Notes: generated from the letters alone by a model not told the origin. A stretch of DNA of 50,073 nt from an uncultured Oscillospiraceae bacterium (GCA_949745795.1 CATKAZ010000073.1:1-50073); one strand, 5' to 3'. Numbered from the stretch's first letter, positions 1 through 8,329 are shown. A program made the numbers and translations.

Positions 1-132
1 AAGAAAAAATGTGCTGTTTGAAAATCAACCTCAATTTGATTTCCAATTATATACACCGTTTTTTATTTTGTCAAGAGGGGTATCATAAAAAAATACATAC
101 GAAACAGAGTAAAACAGTCGGCAGGAAAATGC
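1..132. other. AT-rich left edge, no gene seen
   Basis: No coding frame, RNA gene or recognisable regulatory element is visible in this stretch. It leads into the stem-loop at 133-178. Whatever gene lies to the left is outside the window. Confidence 0.5.
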
Positions 133-178
133 AAAAAAAGACCGCAATTTTCGAGCTTTGACGGAAATTGCGGTCTTT
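133..178 (-). terminator. stem-loop with T-run, probable terminator
   Basis: The arms 137-150 (AAAGACCGCAATTT) and 165-178 are perfectly complementary (14 bp) around a 14-nt loop. Read on the minus strand the hairpin is followed by a run of seven T (complement of 133-139), which is the better terminator orientation. On the plus strand only TTTCT follows, so it could also end a plus-strand gene to the left of the window. Confidence 0.7.
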
Positions 179-214
179 CTGAAAATCTATCTGAAAAAAT
201 TTTCTTGACAAGGC

Positions 215-251
215 AAAAAATAAGAACCGAGATTATATAATCCCAGTTCTT
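215..251 (-). terminator. terminator of the tRNA-Gln transcript
   Basis: Read on the minus strand, AAGAAC (251-246) pairs with GTTCTT (227-222). The middle of the stem closes through G-U wobbles and a GATTA/TAATC inner stem around a 2-nt core, so only the last pairs open into a loop. Six T follow (complement of 215-220). It starts 10 nt after the tRNA CCA end. Confidence 0.75.
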
Positions 252-260
252 TCATTGATG

Positions 261-336
261 TGGTTGGGGTGGTAGGATTTGAACCCACGGAATGGAGGAG
301 TCAGAGTCCTCTGCCTTACCACTTGGCGACACCCCA
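261..336 (-). tRNA. tRNA-Gln (anticodon CTG)
   Basis: A 76-nt tRNA including an encoded CCA (complement of TGG at 261-263). The acceptor arm TGGGGTG (336-330) pairs with CACCCCA, followed by discriminator A. The anticodon stem GAGGA/TCCTC holds the 7-nt loop CTCTGAC; its positions 34-36 are CTG (complement of 302-304), so it reads CAG glutamine codons. The T-arm GTGGG-TTCAAAT-CCTAC is intact. The TGGGG acceptor start is typical of tRNA-Gln. A consensus promoter and a terminator flank it, so it is a single-gene transcript. Confidence 0.95.
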
Positions 337-368
337 ATATTTAGCATTCTTAACTTGACTGCTTAAAC

Positions 369-397
369 ATTATATCACATTAAAAATCCATTGTCAA
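369..397 (-). promoter_or_regulatory. sigma-A promoter of tRNA-Gln
   Basis: On the minus strand, TTGACA (397-392), a 17-bp spacer and TATAAT (374-369) give a full consensus promoter. Transcription would start near 362, leaving a leader of about 26 nt before the tRNA at 336. Confidence 0.85.
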
Positions 398-438
398 CCC
401 TTTTTTGAAAAAAATTCAAAAAAATTTTATTGTTTATA

Positions 439-467
439 TTGAATTTATTATAACCTTACTGTATAAT
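439..467 (+). promoter_or_regulatory. promoter of the lipid kinase gene
   Basis: TTGAAT (439-444), a 17-bp spacer and TATAAT (462-467) lie 32 bp before the ATG at 500. Confidence 0.65.
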
Positions 468-499
468 AATAGTATGCATTAAGAAAGGCAGATTAAATA

Positions 500-1390
500 A
501 TGAAAAAATTGTATTTTATATTAAATCTTCAATCAGGGAAAGCTACTATTAGTTCTAAACTTGCTTTGGTCATTGACATGTTTACAAAAGCCGGATATGA
601 AGTGACTGCACGGCCTACTCAGGAAAGAATGGATGCATGTGCAGCTGCTAAATATGCATGTGGTCAAGGATTTGATTTAATAGTTTGTTCGGGCGGTGAC
701 GGTACACTTAATGAAGTAATACAGGGAGTTATGAGATCGGACAATAAATTGCCAATAGGATATATTCCGGCAGGTTCAACTAATGATTTTGCCAGAGGAG
801 TAGGAATTCCGAGAAATATTATTGACGCAGCTCAATGGATAATAGATGGAAAAGAATACCCATGTGATATAGGCAGCTTTAATGATAAATATTTTACTTA
901 TATTGCGGCGTTCGGAGCTTTTACAGAAGTGACATATGAAACATCCCAACAAGTAAAAAATGTTTTAGGACATGTAGCTTATGTGCTTAACGGAATATCC
1001 AGACTAAAAAATATAAAGTCATATCACATGAAAATAACTTATGACGAAGAAACTATTGAAGATAATTACATTTTCGGAATGGTAACAAATTCGTCATCTG
1101 TTGCAGGTTTGTTATCGCTAAACGAATTCCTTCTTGACGATGGTCTTTATGAAGTGACACTTATTAAAACTCCCGGAAATCCACTTGACTTGCAAAGAAT
1201 TATCCATTCTCTTTTAAATATTGACATTGATATTGATACAGCTTATATTAAATCATTTAGAACATCTAAAATAAAGTTTGAATGCAGCGAGGAAATTCAA
1301 TGGACAATTGACGGTGAATTTGGCGGTGCATATAAATCAGTTGATATATGTAATAATAAACAGGCAATAGTATTGATGTCAGACCGATAA
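500..1390 (+). CDS. diacylglycerol/lipid kinase, DagK/YegS family
   Basis: A 296-aa soluble lipid kinase of the DAGK catalytic family, expected to phosphorylate diacylglycerol or a related lipid with ATP at the inner membrane face, recycling DAG from lipoteichoic acid and phospholipid turnover. Seen: the nucleotide-binding GGDGT motif at residues 65-69 followed by LNEVIQG, then the PIGYIPAGSTNDFARG segment typical of the family, and a C-terminal beta-rich part ending with the TIDGEF motif. Length fits DagK (about 300 aa). A weak AGAAAGG precedes the ATG. It is monocistronic, between its own promoter and a strong terminator. Lipid specificity cannot be told from sequence. Confidence 0.85.
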   Translation: MKKLYFILNLQSGKATISSKLALVIDMFTKAGYEVTARPTQERMDACAAAKYACGQGFDLIVCSGGDGTLNEVIQGVMRSDNKLPIGYIPAGSTNDFARGVGIPRNIIDAAQWIIDGKEYPCDIGSFNDKYFTYIAAFGAFTEVTYETSQQVKNVLGHVAYVLNGISRLKNIKSYHMKITYDEETIEDNYIFGMVTNSSSVAGLLSLNEFLLDDGLYEVTLIKTPGNPLDLQRIIHSLLNIDIDIDTAYIKSFRTSKIKFECSEEIQWTIDGEFGGAYKSVDICNNKQAIVLMSDR

Positions 1391-1409
1391 TGATTTTATA
1401 AATAATTAG

Positions 1410-1436
1410 ATCACCTGAAATTCAGGTGATTTTTTA
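1410..1436 (+). terminator. Rho-independent terminator after lipid kinase
   Basis: ATCACCTG (1410-1417) pairs with CAGGTGAT (1423-1430) around AAATT, followed by six T (1431-1436). It starts 19 bp after the stop codon. Confidence 0.9.
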
Positions 1437-1653
1437 TTTTCTTGGATATTTCGGTAATAAAAATTATAGCAGTTTTTATAAAAAAGTATATTAAACATCA
1501 AATAGAAAATAATAAAAGATATATAATTATATAAGATTTACTATGTTTTGATATGATTTGCAATTTTTATAGTAAAGATGCACAACAAGTCATAAGAATT
1601 ATTAGTCAACTGTACAAATTTGACGTGTTTTGGATTAAAATGATTGAAATTGC

Positions 1654-1682
1654 TTGAAAATCTATTTTATTTATGCTATTAT
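1654..1682 (+). promoter_or_regulatory. promoter of the fructose operon
   Basis: TTGAAA (1654-1659), a 17-bp spacer and TATTAT (1677-1682); an overlapping TATAAT at 1680-1685 would give a 20-bp spacer. The start of transcription would fall near 1689, downstream of the longest possible fruR start, which supports the shorter fruR start at 1744. Confidence 0.65.
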
Positions 1683-1704
1683 AATAATGCAAACATCAAA
1701 AAAG

Positions 1705-1730
1705 TTCAAAACAATTCAAAACAATTTGAA
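1705..1730 (+). promoter_or_regulatory. candidate FruR operator
   Basis: Two perfect tandem copies of TTCAAAACAA (1705-1714 and 1715-1724) run into TTTGAA, so 1715-1730 also reads as the inverted repeat TTCAAA-ACAA-TTTGAA. It sits between the predicted transcription start and the fruR start codon, where DeoR-family repressors commonly autoregulate. Assignment to FruR is inference. Confidence 0.5.
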
Positions 1731-1743
1731 AGAAGTGACGAAA

Positions 1744-2490
1744 TTGCTGACAGAAGAAAGATATTCAATTATTCTTGAATTGGTTAATACCAGAAAAAGC
1801 ATAAAATTAACTGAACTGTGTGAAATACTGAATGCTTCTATATCTACGGTAAGACGAGATTTAAATGCTCTTGCCGAAATGGGCAGACTTACAAAGGTTC
1901 ATGGCGGTGCAATAGCCATTGATGATAATTTTACTTTTACAGAGATAAACGTTGATGAAAAGTCCAGGTTATTTACAGAGGAAAAAACTATTATTGCAAG
2001 ATATGCAGCATCATTAATAGATGATGAGGATTTTATTTTTATGGATGCAGGAACTACCACTGAAAAAATGATAGAATTTTTACCTCAGAAAAAAGTGACC
2101 TTTGTGACCAACGGATTTATTCATGCAAAAAAACTTGCACAGAAAGGTTTCAAAGTGTATATTCCGGGGGGTGAAATTAAGCTTATTACAGAGGCAATTG
2201 TGGGTGCTGAATGTATAATGACACTGAAAAATTATAATTTCACAAAAAGTTTTATTGGTGTAAATGGTATTTCAATTTCTTCCGGTTTCTCTACTCCGGA
2301 CATAAATGAAGCAAAAGTAAAAACTACTATTGTTGATGGAAGTCTTAAAACATATGTACTGGCAGATCATTCAAAATTTGATAAAGTAACTTCTGTTACA
2401 TTTGCGACGCTCAACAGAGCAGATATTATAACAGATAAATTATCCGATAAAAAATATACAGACTATACGTCTGTTAAGGAGGTAATGTAA
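1744..2490 (+). CDS. fruR: DeoR-family fructose operon repressor
   Basis: Transcriptional repressor, 248 aa, expected to release its operator when fructose-1-phosphate accumulates. Seen: an N-terminal DeoR-type winged helix-turn-helix (TERYSIILELV, then LTELCEILNASISTVRRDLNAL, ending KVHGGA) and the DeoR sugar-phosphate sensor domain with DAGTTTEKM. The frame is open upstream to 1654, but the promoter lies at 1654-1682. I therefore choose the TTG at 1744, which gives the usual family N-terminus MLTEERYS and follows AGAAGTGA, a partial ribosome site. First gene of the fruR-fruK-fruA-ptsH-ptsI operon; its stop is 1 bp before fruK. Confidence 0.85.
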   Translation: MLTEERYSIILELVNTRKSIKLTELCEILNASISTVRRDLNALAEMGRLTKVHGGAIAIDDNFTFTEINVDEKSRLFTEEKTIIARYAASLIDDEDFIFMDAGTTTEKMIEFLPQKKVTFVTNGFIHAKKLAQKGFKVYIPGGEIKLITEAIVGAECIMTLKNYNFTKSFIGVNGISISSGFSTPDINEAKVKTTIVDGSLKTYVLADHSKFDKVTSVTFATLNRADIITDKLSDKKYTDYTSVKEVM

Positions 2491-2491
2491 A

Positions 2492-3391
2492 ATGGTTTAT
2501 ACAGTCACCTTTAATCCGGCAATCGACTATGTTATTTACACAGATGAAATGAAAATCGGAACTGTAAATCGTGCTGAAAATGAGAAAATATATTTCGGCG
2601 GAAAAGGAATAAATGTTTCTATTATATTAAATGAACTGGGAATTAAATCTGAGGCTTTGGGATTTGTGGCTGGCTTTACCGGTGAAGCTATTGAGAAGGG
2701 GATGGCTAAAGGCGGTATAAAAACTGATTTTGTTCATCTTGATGAAGGATTTTCCAGAATTAATGTGAAGATTCGATCGTCTTCCGAAACGGAGCTTAAC
2801 GGACAAGGGCCGAAAGTGCCGGAGGAAAAAATTAATGCACTTTTTAAAAAGTTTGATAAGATTCAAGACGGAGATACTATTGTTCTTGCCGGAAGCATAC
2901 CTTCATCACTTCCTTTGGATATTTATGAAAAAATCCTTAAAAATCTTCAAAATAAAAATGTCAGGACAGTTGTGGACGCTACCGGTGATTTGTTAATGAA
3001 TGTGTTAAAATATAAACCGTTTCTTATTAAACCAAATAATTTTGAACTTGGTGAGATATTCGGAGTAACGTTAAAAACAATTGAAGATATTTCAGACTGT
3101 GCTTTAAAGCTTAAAGAGATGGGTGCGGTTAATGTGTTAATTTCAATGGCAGGAGACGGAGCGCTGCTGGTTGATGAGGACGGTAAAATTCATGTTTGCG
3201 GAGTATGTAAAGGTAATGTTAAGAACTCAGTAGGTGCCGGAGATTCAATGGTAGCAGGATTTATAGCAGGATGTGAAAAGAAAAGCTATGAATATGCGCT
3301 TAAACTTGGTACTGCTGCCGGAGGTGCAACGGCATTTTCAGAAGGATTAGCACAAAAGGATCTGATTTACAGTTTAATGGAGCAATTATAA
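2492..3391 (+). CDS. fruK: 1-phosphofructokinase
   Basis: Phosphorylates fructose-1-phosphate to fructose-1,6-bisphosphate with ATP, feeding PTS-imported fructose into glycolysis. It is a 299-aa PfkB/ribokinase-fold protein. Seen: an N-terminal TVTFNPAIDYV typical of the 1-PFK/LacC branch, the substrate motif FGGKGIN at 35-41, and the C-terminal GAGDS motif at 248-252 with D251 as catalytic base. An AGGAGG site overlaps the end of fruR. Its position between fruR and the fructose-specific enzyme II makes 1-phosphofructokinase far more likely than tagatose-6-phosphate kinase. Confidence 0.92.
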   Translation: MVYTVTFNPAIDYVIYTDEMKIGTVNRAENEKIYFGGKGINVSIILNELGIKSEALGFVAGFTGEAIEKGMAKGGIKTDFVHLDEGFSRINVKIRSSSETELNGQGPKVPEEKINALFKKFDKIQDGDTIVLAGSIPSSLPLDIYEKILKNLQNKNVRTVVDATGDLLMNVLKYKPFLIKPNNFELGEIFGVTLKTIEDISDCALKLKEMGAVNVLISMAGDGALLVDEDGKIHVCGVCKGNVKNSVGAGDSMVAGFIAGCEKKSYEYALKLGTAAGGATAFSEGLAQKDLIYSLMEQL

Positions 3392-3413
3392 ATTTGGTTA
3401 GGAGGTATTTATT

Positions 3414-5321
3414 ATGAGAATTACTGATTTGCTTAATAAAGAAAGCATTCTTCTTAACGGATCGCCAAAATCCAAATCAGAAGCTATTGATATGCTTATT
3501 GATTTGCAGATGAGAAACGGAAAAATTGAAGATAAGGAAATTTATAAAAAAGGTATTTTAGCCAGAGAAGAAATCAGTTCTACAGCTGTAGGAGAAGGAA
3601 TCGCTATTCCTCATGCGAAGAGCGAGGCTGTAACCGCACCGTCACTGTCAGCTATGACTGTTCCGGAAGGCGTTAATTATGAAGCATTGGACGGCGAGCC
3701 TTCAAATCTTTTATTTATGATAGCAGCGCCTAATGACGGTGATGTACATCTTGATGTTCTTTCACGTCTTATGACAATTCTTATGGATGAGGATTTTAGA
3801 GCACAGCTTTTATCAGCTAAAAGCAAAGATGAATTTCTTCAAATTATTGATAATATGGAAAAAGAAAAATATCCTGATGAAACTGTTTCAGAAGATAGAA
3901 ACATTAAATATAGAGTTCTTGCTGTAACAGCCTGTCCTACGGGTATTGCTCACACATACATGGCGGCTGAAGCGTTGGAAAAGGCAGGAAAAAGGCTTGG
4001 TATTACAATCAAGGTTGAAACAAACGGATCAGGCGGAGCTAAAAATGTGCTTACAAAGCAGGAAATAGAAGATTGTGACGGTATTATTGTAGCAGCTGAC
4101 AAAACTGTTGAAATGTCACGTTTTGACGGCAAAAAGGTTATAACTGTCAAAGTTTCCGATGGTATTAAAATTCCCGAGGAGCTTATTAAAAGAATCAAAT
4201 CCGGTGACGCTCGTATTTATCATCATACAGGCGCTGAGGTAAATAAATCGGATGAATCCAATGAAAGCTTTGGAAGAAAAATTTACAAGCATCTTATGAA
4301 CGGTGTATCAAATATGCTTCCGTTTACAGTTGCAGGCGGTATTTTTATAGCGATTGCATTTTTGATTGATACGATTGCAGGTGCTCCTCAAGACAAAAAT
4401 TTCGGAACATATACGTCAGCAGCAGCATTTTTTAAAACAATCGGCGGATTTGCATTTAATTTTATGATACCGGTTTTAGCAGGCTATATAGGTAAAAGTA
4501 TTGCAGACAGACCGGGATTTTTAGTGGGACTTGTAGGCGGATATCTTGCAACGACAGGCTCTACTTTTGCAAATGTGGGAGGAGATGTGCCGTCAGGCTT
4601 TTTGGGAGCTTTGCTGGCAGGGTTTGCAGGCGGACTTATTATGCTTGGAGTTGAGAAAATTTGCGACAGAATGCCTAAATCTTTAAACGGTATTAAGCCG
4701 GTTTTAATTTATCCACTGGCAGGTCTTGGAATCATTGCATTGTTAATGTGTGCTGTAAATCCTTTTATGGGAATGATAAATACAGGACTTTCCGACTTTT
4801 TAAACAGTATGGGAAACAGTAAGATTATATTAGGCTGTATTCTCGGAGCTATGATGTCAATTGACATGGGCGGACCGTTTAATAAAGCAGCTTATGTTTT
4901 CGGAACGGCATCTATTGCTTCAGGTAACTATGATATTATGGCAGCAGTAATGATAGGAGGAATGGTACCGCCGATTGCAATTGCGCTTTCCACTACCTTT
5001 TTCAAGAATAAATGGACTGATGAGGAAAGAAAAAACGGAGCAGTCAATTATATTATGGGATTGAGTTTTATTACTGAAGGTGCAATTCCTTATGCAGCAG
5101 CTGATCCGCTGAGGGTTATACCTTCATGTATGATAGGAGCAGCGGTTGCCGGCGGACTTTCAATGGCTTTTAACTGTACTCTTATGGCTCCGCACGGTGG
5201 TATATTTGTATTCGCCGTAGTTGGAAACTGGGCGATGTATTTGCTTTCACTGGCAGTTGGTTCATTAATAGGAATGCTGATGCTTGCAATACTAAAAAAG
5301 AGAGTAAAGATTAATCAATAA
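3414..5321 (+). CDS. fruA: PTS fructose transporter, EIIABC fusion
   Basis: Imports fructose and phosphorylates it to fructose-1-phosphate. The 635-aa protein carries three domains. EIIA (about 1-150) has the phosphorylatable His in GIAIPHAKS (H67). EIIB (about 165-265) has the phosphocysteine loop in VTACPTGIAHTYMAAEAL (C174). EIIC (about 285-635) is a multi-spanning membrane domain rich in Gly and Ala, starting MLPFTVAGGIFIAIAF and including MGGPFNKAAY, a conserved substrate-site segment of fructose EIIC. An AGGAGG site precedes the ATG. It follows fruK by 22 bp and is followed by HPr and enzyme I, so the whole phosphorelay is encoded together. Confidence 0.95.
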   Translation: MRITDLLNKESILLNGSPKSKSEAIDMLIDLQMRNGKIEDKEIYKKGILAREEISSTAVGEGIAIPHAKSEAVTAPSLSAMTVPEGVNYEALDGEPSNLLFMIAAPNDGDVHLDVLSRLMTILMDEDFRAQLLSAKSKDEFLQIIDNMEKEKYPDETVSEDRNIKYRVLAVTACPTGIAHTYMAAEALEKAGKRLGITIKVETNGSGGAKNVLTKQEIEDCDGIIVAADKTVEMSRFDGKKVITVKVSDGIKIPEELIKRIKSGDARIYHHTGAEVNKSDESNESFGRKIYKHLMNGVSNMLPFTVAGGIFIAIAFLIDTIAGAPQDKNFGTYTSAAAFFKTIGGFAFNFMIPVLAGYIGKSIADRPGFLVGLVGGYLATTGSTFANVGGDVPSGFLGALLAGFAGGLIMLGVEKICDRMPKSLNGIKPVLIYPLAGLGIIALLMCAVNPFMGMINTGLSDFLNSMGNSKIILGCILGAMMSIDMGGPFNKAAYVFGTASIASGNYDIMAAVMIGGMVPPIAIALSTTFFKNKWTDEERKNGAVNYIMGLSFITEGAIPYAAADPLRVIPSCMIGAAVAGGLSMAFNCTLMAPHGGIFVFAVVGNWAMYLLSLAVGSLIGMLMLAILKKRVKINQ

Positions 5322-5349
5322 AATTTTAAAATTAAAGGAGAGATTTGTC

Positions 5350-5616
5350 ATGGTATCACAGACGGTAGAAGTTGTAAATACACAGGGTATTCATATGAGA
5401 CCGGCAGGGGTTTTGGTTGAGGAAATGAAAAAGTTTTCGGATTGTACTGTAATGCTGAAAACAGCTGATAAGTCTGCAAAAGCTACGGCAGTTATGCAGA
5501 TTATGGCAGCAGGTATAAAATGCGGAACAAAAGTTGAAATTACAGCAGACGGCGTTAATGAGCAGGCTGCTTTGGACAAAGCCGTTGAACTTTTTAAAAG
5601 CGGATTCGGCGAATAA
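5350..5616 (+). CDS. ptsH: HPr phosphocarrier in the fructose operon
   Basis: Carries phosphate from enzyme I to the EIIA domain of sugar transporters. It is 88 aa, as usual for HPr, with the active site NTQGIHMRPAG (H15). The second signature is unusual. Where Gram-positive HPr has the regulatory serine of KSIMGVMSLG, aligned from the following GIK-G segment, this protein reads TAVMQIMAAG, which places Ala at the serine position with Thr just before it. Seryl phosphorylation by HPr kinase, and hence CcpA signalling, should not work in the classical way. AAAGGAGAG precedes the ATG. It is cotranscribed with fruA and ptsI; a second HPr lies at 46999-47256. Confidence 0.92.
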   Translation: MVSQTVEVVNTQGIHMRPAGVLVEEMKKFSDCTVMLKTADKSAKATAVMQIMAAGIKCGTKVEITADGVNEQAALDKAVELFKSGFGE

Positions 5617-5635
5617 TATATAAAGGGGCATGGCT

Positions 5636-7267
5636 ATGGATAAGTTTACCGGAAAAGGCGTTTACGGCGCTATTGCCATAGGAAAAATTTCAGTATTTAA
5701 TCGTCAGGAAGCATCTGTACGCCGTATTCATATTAAAGATACAGAAGCGGAAATAAAGCGTCTTGAAAAGGCAAAGGCACGAAGCTCAGAACAGCTTCAG
5801 CAAATATACAACAAAGCGCTGAAAGAAGTCGGCGAAACAAATGCTCAGATTTTTGAAATTCATATGATGATGATTGAAGATGAGGATTATAATGAATCGA
5901 TCATTAATATTATTGAAACACAAATGGTAAATGCAGAATATGCAGTAGCAGTAACATCAGACAATTTTGCATCAATGTTTGCATCAATGGACGACACATA
6001 TATGCAGGTAAGAGCAGCAGATGTAAAGGATATTTCTAATAGAATAATAAACAATTTTGCGGCTGTTAGTAATGAAAACAACAGTATTGATGAAAAGGTG
6101 GTAATATGTGCAGACGATCTTGCGCCAAGTGAAACAGTTTCACTTGATAAAAATAAAGTACTCGCATTTGTTACTGCAAATGGCTCTGTTAATTCACATA
6201 CTGCAATTCTCGCCAGAAATATGAATATTCCGGCAGTAATTGGTGTTGGAGATAAATTTCTTGAGAAGATAAAAGACGGTCAAACTGTAATTGTTGACGG
6301 ATTTTCAGGTGAGGTCTTTTTAGATCCCGATGAAGACACTTTAAACGCCATGAATAAAAAACAATCTGAGGACAGTGAAAAGAAAAAACTTTTAATGGAG
6401 CTTAAAGGAAAAGAAAATGTTACTCTTGACGGTACTAAAATAGAAATTTATGCAAATATCGGCGGAGTTGATAATATCGGAGCAGTACTTTTTAATGATG
6501 CCGGAGGAATCGGACTTTTCAGAAGTGAATTTCTTTACCTGGAAAATTCAGATTATCCTACTGAGGAACAGCAATTTACAGCATATAAAAAAGTTCTTGA
6601 GAGTATGGCGGGGAAAAAGGTTATAATACGAACTATGGATATAGGAGCTGACAAGCAGGTTGATTACTTTAATCTGGGCAAAGAAGAAAATCCGGCGCTT
6701 GGATTCAGGGCTATAAGAATTTGTCTGTCACGTCCGGAGATTTTTAAAACTCAGATGAGAGCGCTTTACAGGGCATCAGTGTATGGTAATTTGGGAATTA
6801 TGTTTCCTATGATTACTTCTGTATCTGAAGTTGAAAAGATCAAAGCAATCTGCGAGGAAGTAAAGCATGAATTGAGATCTGATAATATTGAATATTCTTC
6901 TAGCATAGAAATAGGTATTATGATTGAAACTCCTGCTGCGGCAATTATCAGTGATAAGCTTGCGCCGATGGTTGATTTTTTTAGTGTAGGTACAAATGAT
7001 CTGATACAATATACTCTTGCATGTGACAGGCAGAATCCTAATTTGGAAAATATCTGCGATACCCATCATGAAGCTGTGCTTAGATTAATTGCAATTTCCG
7101 CTGAAAATGCTCACAGGCATGGAGCATGGATAGGTATTTGCGGAGAGCTTGCGGCTGATACGAGTCTTACAGAAACATTTTTGAGAATGGGAATTGATGA
7201 ACTTTCCGTATCACCGGGATTTGTTCTTAAGGTAAGAAACGAAGTCAGAAATATTGATTTGTCATAA
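5636..7267 (+). CDS. ptsI: PTS enzyme I (PEP-protein phosphotransferase)
   Basis: Cytoplasmic first enzyme of the PTS: takes phosphate from PEP and passes it to HPr. Two ATGs are possible (5630 and 5636). The AAAGGGG site ends at 5628, so the second gives a 7-nt spacing and is preferred (543 aa). Seen: the N-terminal HPr-binding helical part, the phospho-histidine motif NGSVNSHTAILARN (His188), and the PEP-binding TIM barrel with GGIGLFRSEFLYL, RTMDIGADK, ALGFRAIRICL and the C-terminal GICGELAAD active-site cysteine. The histidine motif reads SVNSHTAI rather than the common GRTSHSAI. Last gene of the fru operon, ended by the bidirectional terminator at 7283-7310. Confidence 0.95.
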   Translation: MDKFTGKGVYGAIAIGKISVFNRQEASVRRIHIKDTEAEIKRLEKAKARSSEQLQQIYNKALKEVGETNAQIFEIHMMMIEDEDYNESIINIIETQMVNAEYAVAVTSDNFASMFASMDDTYMQVRAADVKDISNRIINNFAAVSNENNSIDEKVVICADDLAPSETVSLDKNKVLAFVTANGSVNSHTAILARNMNIPAVIGVGDKFLEKIKDGQTVIVDGFSGEVFLDPDEDTLNAMNKKQSEDSEKKKLLMELKGKENVTLDGTKIEIYANIGGVDNIGAVLFNDAGGIGLFRSEFLYLENSDYPTEEQQFTAYKKVLESMAGKKVIIRTMDIGADKQVDYFNLGKEENPALGFRAIRICLSRPEIFKTQMRALYRASVYGNLGIMFPMITSVSEVEKIKAICEEVKHELRSDNIEYSSSIEIGIMIETPAAAIISDKLAPMVDFFSVGTNDLIQYTLACDRQNPNLENICDTHHEAVLRLIAISAENAHRHGAWIGICGELAADTSLTETFLRMGIDELSVSPGFVLKVRNEVRNIDLS

Positions 7268-7282
7268 ATAATTGATTATAAA

Positions 7283-7310
7283 AAAACCGGAAGTTAATTC
7301 CGGTTTTTGT
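7283..7310. terminator. bidirectional terminator between ptsI and zinc-ribbon gene
   Basis: AAAACCGGAA (7283-7292) pairs with TTCCGGTTTT (7298-7307) around GTTAA. T-runs lie on both strands, between two convergent genes. Confidence 0.88.
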
Positions 7311-8057
7311 TTATTTAACCTTTGTACCGCATTCGTTGCAGAAGATATCATCTTCATTCATTTCGTTGTTACAATTTGGGCAGAATGTTTTTGGTACTGT
7401 AGTATTTTCCTTAGAATCAGATAAAGATGAATTTTGAGGTATCGTTTCAGAAGGAGTTTTATCTGTATCTGTATTTATTGAAGATGCTTCTTTAGGTGAG
7501 TAAATTGGCGCTGCTTGATTGTTTTTATTATCTTCAGTTTCTTCTGACGGTTTGACGATAGTATTTTCATCAGATAAACTTGATAAATTATTTTCAAATT
7601 TTGTTCCGCAGAAATTACAGAAAATTGCATCTGCATTCAGTGTATTACCGCAGTTTGAGCATTTTTTTGGCTGAGATGTTACAACTGATTGCGGCTTTGG
7701 TTTTTCAGGAAGCTTTGCACCGCATTTTGAACAGAAAACAGCGTCGTTTTTAAATGCTGTTCCGCATTCCGGACAGCAGAATTGACTTTTTATTTTAAGT
7801 ATTTCCTGCTGAGTTTCGTTTATTTTTTCCATTGAATTTTTAATGGAATCAATAGCAGGTTCAAATTCCTGTTCGGGAGAAGAATTGTATTTTTCGAAAT
7901 ACATTTTACCGATAAGCTTATATTGTGTATCGATTTTACATTCTTCACCTTTAATAATATTATTAAGTGAACTGGTTTCGGACATTACTTTTGCCTTTCG
8001 GGAGATTTCCTTTCCTTTATTTGAAATATTTTTTCCTATATTGCTAAAGACTGACAT
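7311..8057 (-). CDS. zinc-ribbon protein of unknown function
   Basis: A 248-aa protein with no recognised enzyme domain. Residues 1-90 are charged and helical (KGKEISRKAKVM, then repeated Lys/Glu stretches), likely a coiled coil. Three zinc ribbons follow: CPECGTAF with CSKCGAKL, CSNCGNTL with CNFCGTKF, and CPNCNNEM with CNECGTKV at the C-terminus. The second and third are joined by a Ser/Thr/Asp-rich, probably disordered linker. No signal peptide or membrane segment is seen. An AAAGGGG site lies 8-9 nt before the ATG, and the gene has its own promoter. Zinc-ribbon proteins of this kind often act as adaptors; the actual role is unknown. Confidence 0.75.
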   Translation of the reverse strand: MSVFSNIGKNISNKGKEISRKAKVMSETSSLNNIIKGEECKIDTQYKLIGKMYFEKYNSSPEQEFEPAIDSIKNSMEKINETQQEILKIKSQFCCPECGTAFKNDAVFCSKCGAKLPEKPKPQSVVTSQPKKCSNCGNTLNADAIFCNFCGTKFENNLSSLSDENTIVKPSEETEDNKNNQAAPIYSPKEASSINTDTDKTPSETIPQNSSLSDSKENTTVPKTFCPNCNNEMNEDDIFCNECGTKVK

Positions 8058-8086
8058 ATTATAGCCCCTTTCGATATTTTATAAAT

Positions 8087-8115
8087 ATTATACCATTTAT
8101 TATTATTAACTTCAA
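8087..8115 (-). promoter_or_regulatory. promoter of the zinc-ribbon gene
   Basis: On the minus strand, TTGAAG (8115-8110), a 17-bp spacer and TATAAT (8092-8087) lie 30 bp before the ATG at 8057. Confidence 0.7.
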
Positions 8116-8231
8116 GACTTGCAATAATAAAAATAATCCGCTATTATAAAAAATAAGTGATAAAAAGCGGAAACTTTAATGAATGAGGTATCACATGAAG
8201 ATTAAGAAATAAAATTTTAACAAGTCTGTTT

Positions 8232-8260
8232 TTGACATATAAATATAGTCCGTATAATAA
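8232..8260 (+). promoter_or_regulatory. plus-strand promoter-like site in gene-free region
   Basis: TTGACA (8232-8237) is followed by TATAAT at 8253-8258 (15-bp spacer) or TAATAA at 8255-8260 (17-bp spacer). No plus-strand gene follows, only the hairpin at 8298-8323, so it could drive a short RNA of about 70 nt. It may equally be a chance match in AT-rich DNA. Confidence 0.3.
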
Positions 8261-8297
8261 TATATTCATATAGGGAAATTTATATACTATAAATAAT

Positions 8298-8323
8298 AAC
8301 GGTTCGGAAAAAACCGAACCGTT
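8298..8323. terminator. hairpin downstream of the P-loop ATPase gene
   Basis: AACGGTTCGG (8298-8307) pairs with CCGAACCGTT (8314-8323) around six A. On the minus strand it follows the ATPase stop codon by 6 bp, with only TTATTATTT after it. On the plus strand it is followed by TTTT and then a T-rich stretch. Confidence 0.7.
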
Positions 8324-8329
8324 TTAAGT

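Larger units (their letters stand above)
1391..1743. other. 353-bp intergenic region with terminator, fruR promoter and operator
   Basis: It holds the lipid-kinase terminator (1410-1436), about 210 bp of AT-rich sequence in which I see no gene, and then the fruR promoter (1654-1682) and the operator-like repeats (1705-1730) listed separately. Confidence 0.6.

Noticed and set aside
5356-5631. Minus-strand frames opposite ptsH
   Set aside because: They are the antisense shadow of a clear HPr gene, with Cys/Phe-rich unlikely protein and no ribosome site.
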